Origin: Rodentolepis nana
Lineage: Eukaryota > Platyhelminthes > Cestoda > Cyclophyllidea > Hymenolepididae
DNA: 12,284 nt
Direction of reading: 5' to 3'
NCBI GenBank assembly: GCA_900617975.1
Contig: UZAE01001616.1
Span: forward strand, 1-12,284
Part shown: positions 9,599 to 12,284 of the stretch, piece by piece
Layout of the letters: each line of letters starts with the position of its first letter
How positions within the stretch are numbered: position 1 is the stretch's first letter
Program-made: the position numbers and the translations under genes
The notes under the pieces: model-generated
Told to the model about the DNA's origin: nothing
The model's input: only the letters and a program-made list of their open reading frames with translations
Databases searched by the model: none

Positions 9599-9776
9599 GT
9601 GTTGAATAGCCTGGTTGATTCCACTACCGACTATTTGCATTCTGTTATACTATCGTGCGTTAGCTCATAATAACTAGAAAAATCTTATATTATTGCAAAC
9701 AATGGAAGTTAAAATCGATTGTTATAAACAAAGTTTCAAAAATCGTTGATACAAATATGAATTTTTAATATAAAGT

Positions 9777-9790
9777 ATTATTTGAAAAAA
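9777..9790 (+). repeat. Target-site duplication, left copy, element 1
   Basis: ATTATTTGAAAAAA is repeated perfectly at 10122-10135 on the far side of the 331-bp element. A 14-bp duplication is typical of target-primed reverse transcription. The exact right edge may be ambiguous by an A or two because of the element's A-rich tail. Confidence 0.9.
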
Positions 9791-9862
9791 GGGGTGCGCG
9801 ATAGACTAACCTCCATGTGGTGCACCCTGGGTACCGTATACTCATACGGCAAAAAAGTCTAT
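9791..9862 (+). ncRNA. HDV-like self-cleaving ribozyme, copy 1
   Basis: Self-cleaving RNA predicted to cut just before G9791 and free the element's 5' end. P1 is GGGGUGC (9791-9797) with GCACCCU (9822-9828), starting with a G-U wobble as in HDV itself. J1/2 is GCG. P2 is AUAGACU (9801-9807) with AGUCUAU (9856-9862). P3 is ACC (9809-9811) with GGU (9819-9821). Loop L3 is UCCAUGU, whose CC (9813-9814) can form P1.1 with GG (9829-9830). P4 is CCGUAU (9834-9839) with AUACGG (9844-9849) around ACUC. J4/2 is C9850 followed by five A; C9850 is the expected catalytic cytosine. Every stem is perfect and the order P1-P2-P3-P1'-P4-P2' is diagnostic of the HDV fold. The fold was built by hand; activity is inferred. 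Confidence 0.87.
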
Positions 9863-10121
9863 CAACCGGCAGTTGACTTCTGACTTCAAACTACCATCAC
9901 CCTACTGTATGTCATATTCCACCACTTTCACAGTACTCACCTTACCTTTTTCTCTACCTTTGCGTCTGTTTGTCCGTCTCTATTACATCTGTGAATCGCT
10001 CATCTGTTCCCCACCCCTCGACTTTCTTCTACTTTGATGAAACTTCCCTCTGTGAAGCCCGAAGTCAGCTAAATGGCTAATGATAGCTATTAAAACGCCT
10101 ACCATATGAAATAAATAAAAA
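9791..10121 (+). mobile_element. Short non-autonomous non-LTR retroelement with 5' HDV-like ribozyme, copy 1
   Basis: This is a 331-bp insertion bounded by perfect 14-bp target-site duplications. In order it holds a 72-nt HDV-like ribozyme fold, a middle rich in C and T (about 9915-10035), a conserved 3' segment (GAAGTCAGCTAAATGGCTAATG onward, from about 10061), and a short AAAT-type tail. Copy 2, at 11936, starts at the same base and has the same layout; the two agree at roughly four of five positions by eye, so both are old. Identical 5' ends in independent insertions argue against random 5' truncation of a LINE. No tRNA-like A and B boxes are visible near the 5' end, unlike a classical SINE, so transcription probably depends on read-through followed by ribozyme release. 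No protein is encoded; mobility would need a partner LINE. HDV-like 5' ribozymes are known in R2, RTE, Baggins and L1Tc lineages; the clade here is not determined. Confidence 0.9.
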
Positions 10122-10135
10122 ATTATTTGAAAAAA
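10122..10135 (+). repeat. Target-site duplication, right copy, element 1
   Basis: Perfect 14-bp match to 9777-9790, directly after the element's A-rich tail. Confidence 0.9.
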
Positions 10136-11921
10136 TTTTGGGGCATTTATAATTTTCATGTTTACCTTTTAATGTTTACATTAAAAAGAGACAGAATATT
10201 GAATATATTACATAATTCTAAAGAAAAAGTATAATGAAATGTCAAAGCTTGCTATTATTTTGGCAGCCATTAAACGCTTAGGTTCACGGCGACTTGCTTT
10301 AAATCCTCATATTTATATTGCTTCTAATTTGTAATCTGTATAAGATTCTCATTTCACTATTTACGTTACAAAATAAAGAAATGAGAAATAAACTTGATTA
10401 TTTTAAATATTACTTGTTAATGAAAACACTTCTGGTTAAGATTCAATTATAAACAGGAAATTTTTTTGAAATTAGCAAAGCACTCATATGTAATGTTGAA
10501 TGAATTCAAACTCAAGAATTTGAATTAATTAAAGATTATTTAGTGATGCTCGTTGAGAAAGTCTGCGAATGTGTTGAAAAAGTGACTTTGGTGAGGATGA
10601 TGAAGACGAATAAAATTCCCTTTTGAATAACTATCTAAATCCCTCATTCTCATGTTGATATGCCAATATTGAATTTTTAAGATAAGAATGACAGCTGACA
10701 TGAATTCATTACTACTTCATGATAATATCGCTGTTAATTAAATTAGATTTGTCAAAAAATGCAAATTGAAACAAATCCGTTACTATTGTCAAATTTGATA
10801 AAACTTTTTTAAATTTCACATAATATTTAAGGTTCGTCACTAGCCTCAAAACCTAAAGTGTATTTACATGCGTATAAATCCTCATTTAAAAATTACGTCT
10901 TTGAATATTTAAACAAGGTGTAAATTTTGATCAATGTATCTTGCTAAATTTAAAACCGTAAAATATAAACAGTGCACAAATAAAATTGGCATTAGAGCTC
11001 ATTGGGTGGACTTCGAATAAACAATATACACTGGTTTTCAAAATACCAGCAAGTTGATTTGCTCATTCCTTTATTGTGGTACTGAAAAACAAAGGATTTC
11101 GTTATACAATTAGGATGTGTATTTCCCAGATTCCACTTATTCGAATTGAGGATTTAACAAGTGAAATATATGTTTAACAATAAAATGAATCGTCAACTCA
11201 AATAGACTAATGCTCAATTGAATTTGAAGGAAATACAAGTTTATCTTAAAAACTATAAAAAAATCGAGCTATTTCGCGTGGCTGAGAGTTTGTTGTTTGT
11301 TAAAGCCCCACTTTTTAAGGTTTATGCAAAAGCAGCTAACTACACTCTCGGCAATAAATCGCTTAAATGAAGATGAAATACTGTAAAAAGTTTAAACCAT
11401 AGTCATTGGAATATAATAAATAGATTGGTTTCATAGACCCTTGACATTATTTATAAGTTTTACAATTTTATCCAAATCTTAAATACGGAACACTTCTAAC
11501 CTTAAAGAGGGAAGCTTTAACATCGATGAGCAAAATAAATTCGAACGTACTGATTAGTGAAAAATGGCACGTGTAAGATAATTTTAAATATAAATTTAAA
11601 GTTGAAGAAGCTGTTGCATATTCTTCCGGTTGAGAACAGAAAAGACGAGAGAATAATGCTCTGGATTTTCTAAGGAAGTAATAAAGTAGTCATTCTTGAA
11701 ATTGAGTTGACTTTTCGTCATTGTGAGGGTTGAGCCTAATATTTGAAATGGTAATGTTTTGTCAAGTATTCTATTGTTTGTTTCTTTCTACTTTACACTT
11801 ACAGTAGATGGCATTCCATTGTGATAAGCGAGATAAGTAATAATAAGCGAGAATTAAGTGGATGTCATCTATGTATATCTCGTAAGGTTTCCTGATGAAG
11901 TCTGCAGATTTTGCGAAGGGC
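10136..11921. other. Gene-free AT-rich stretch between the two retroelement copies
   Basis: I see no gene or RNA gene over about 1.8 kb. CTGATGA at 11892-11898 resembles part of a hammerhead core but is not accompanied by the rest of one. Short repeats of ATAAGCGAGA appear near 11825-11855. Confidence 0.5.
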
Positions 11922-11935
11922 AATACTGTGAATAA
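11922..11935 (+). repeat. Target-site duplication, left copy, element 2
   Basis: AATACTGTGAATAA is repeated perfectly at 12266-12279. It differs from the duplication around element 1, so the insertions were independent and not tied to one target sequence, although both sites are A-rich at the 5' junction. Confidence 0.92.
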
Positions 11936-12007
11936 GGGGTGTGCGATAGACTTACCTCCACGTGGTACACCCTGGACAACGTATACTCATACGACAAAAA
12001 AGTCTAT
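11936..12007 (+). ncRNA. HDV-like self-cleaving ribozyme, copy 2
   Basis: Same fold as copy 1. P1 is GGGGUGU (11936-11942) with ACACCCU (11967-11973), where the last pair is U-A instead of C-G, a compensated change. P2 is AUAGACU (11946-11952) with AGUCUAU (12001-12007), extendable by U11953-A12000. P3 is ACC (11954-11956) with GGU (11964-11966). L3 is UCCACGU, whose CC (11958-11959) can pair with GG (11974-11975) as P1.1. P4 is CGUAU (11980-11984) with AUACG (11989-11993) around ACUC; the outer C-G pair of copy 1 is an A-A mismatch here. J4/2 holds C11995, the predicted catalytic base, followed by A's. Total length is 72 nt, as in copy 1. The weaker P4 may lower activity, but all core elements are intact. 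Confidence 0.87.
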
Positions 12008-12265
12008 TAATCGGCAGTTGACTTCTGACTTCAAACTACCATGACCCCATTGCATTTCATATTCGAATAATTCCACAGTATTCACCTCACTTTTTTCTAC
12101 CTTTGTATCTGTCTGTCTCTTTTACGTCTGTGAATCATTATTCTGTCCCCCTCTCGACTTTTTACCACTTGGATGTTCATATTTCTTTCTGTGAAGCACG
12201 AAGTCAACTAAAGGGCTAATGATACCTATCATAACGCCTGCCATTTGAAATAAATAAATAAAATA
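11936..12265 (+). mobile_element. Short non-autonomous non-LTR retroelement with 5' HDV-like ribozyme, copy 2
   Basis: This 330-bp insertion has the same layout as copy 1: ribozyme, C/T-rich middle (TCTGTCTGTCTC near 12108), conserved GAAGTCAACTAAAGGGCTAATG segment near the 3' end, and a longer AAAT-type tail (about 12248-12265) that includes AATAAA hexamers. It starts at the same base as copy 1 and has its own 14-bp duplication. The tail and duplications point to target-primed reverse transcription by a LINE enzyme in trans. One frame from the 5' end is open for about 35 codons in this copy but carries a stop in copy 1, so it is not taken as coding. The full element lies inside the window with only five bases of flank left after the duplication. 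Confidence 0.9.
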
Positions 12266-12279
12266 AATACTGTGAATAA
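12266..12279 (+). repeat. Target-site duplication, right copy, element 2
   Basis: Perfect 14-bp match to 11922-11935, directly after the AAAT-type tail. Confidence 0.92.
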
Positions 12280-12284
12280 ATAGA

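Larger units (their letters stand above)
6246..9776. other. Gene-free AT-rich stretch of about 3.5 kb
   Basis: No gene, RNA gene, CRISPR array or recognisable transposable element is visible. Frames are short in every direction. Only small palindromes, listed separately, and A/T runs stand out. Confidence 0.5.

Noticed and set aside
11892..11920. Possible hammerhead ribozyme (CTGATGA followed by a small stem and CGAAG)
   Set aside because: The stem after CTGATGA is followed by extra bases before CGAAG, the GAAA box is not matched, and no stems I or III or cleavage triplet can be placed.
11936..12043. Reading frame of about 35 codons at the 5' end of element 2
   Set aside because: The same frame has a stop codon early in copy 1, and the region is explained by the ribozyme fold.
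9777..12279. Element pair as 5'-truncated copies of an ordinary LINE
   Set aside because: Both copies begin at the same base, and that base is the predicted cleavage site of the ribozyme. Random truncation does not explain this, although an internally deleted LINE ancestor remains possible.

Overview
The window looks like non-coding DNA from a eukaryotic, probably invertebrate metazoan, nuclear genome. It is AT-rich throughout, has no long open frames, shows no operon-like packing, and carries dispersed retroelements with target-site duplications and AATAAA signals. The species cannot be named from the sequence. No complete protein-coding gene is supported; the frames longer than about 60 codons look like chance openings, with two weak exon-like exceptions (5498-5647 and 6096-6245).

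The clearest content is a pair of same-orientation, roughly 330-bp retroelement copies at 9791-10121 and 11936-12265. Each is flanked by its own perfect 14-bp target-site duplication, and each ends in a short AAAT-type tail. Both begin at exactly the same base, GGGGTG. The first 72 nt of each copy fold on paper into the nested double pseudoknot of a hepatitis-delta-virus-like (HDV-like) self-cleaving ribozyme. It has a 7-bp P1 starting with a G-U wobble, a 7-bp P2, a 3-bp P3 whose UCC loop can make P1.1 with a GG just after P1, a P4 hairpin, and a C-plus-A-run joining P4 to P2. The closing pair of P1 differs as a compensated change (U-A versus C-G) between the two copies. Cleavage at the predicted site would produce exactly the observed element 5' end. 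The best reading is a short non-autonomous non-LTR element (a SINE-like or internally deleted LINE derivative) whose 5' end is set by a ribozyme. I cannot tell from the sequence whether the family has been described before.

The left part of the window holds two related LTR-like repeats in opposite orientation, about 1.7 kb apart (907-1462 on +, 3129-3364 on -). Their cores are about 95% identical by eye over 145 bp, including a shared AATAAA. The left copy carries two internal tandem expansions with units of about 42 bp that the right copy lacks. Both copies also open the same short frame just downstream.

The rest (about 3.4-9.8 kb and 10.1-11.9 kb) is AT-rich sequence in which I see only short palindromes and the two exon-like stretches.
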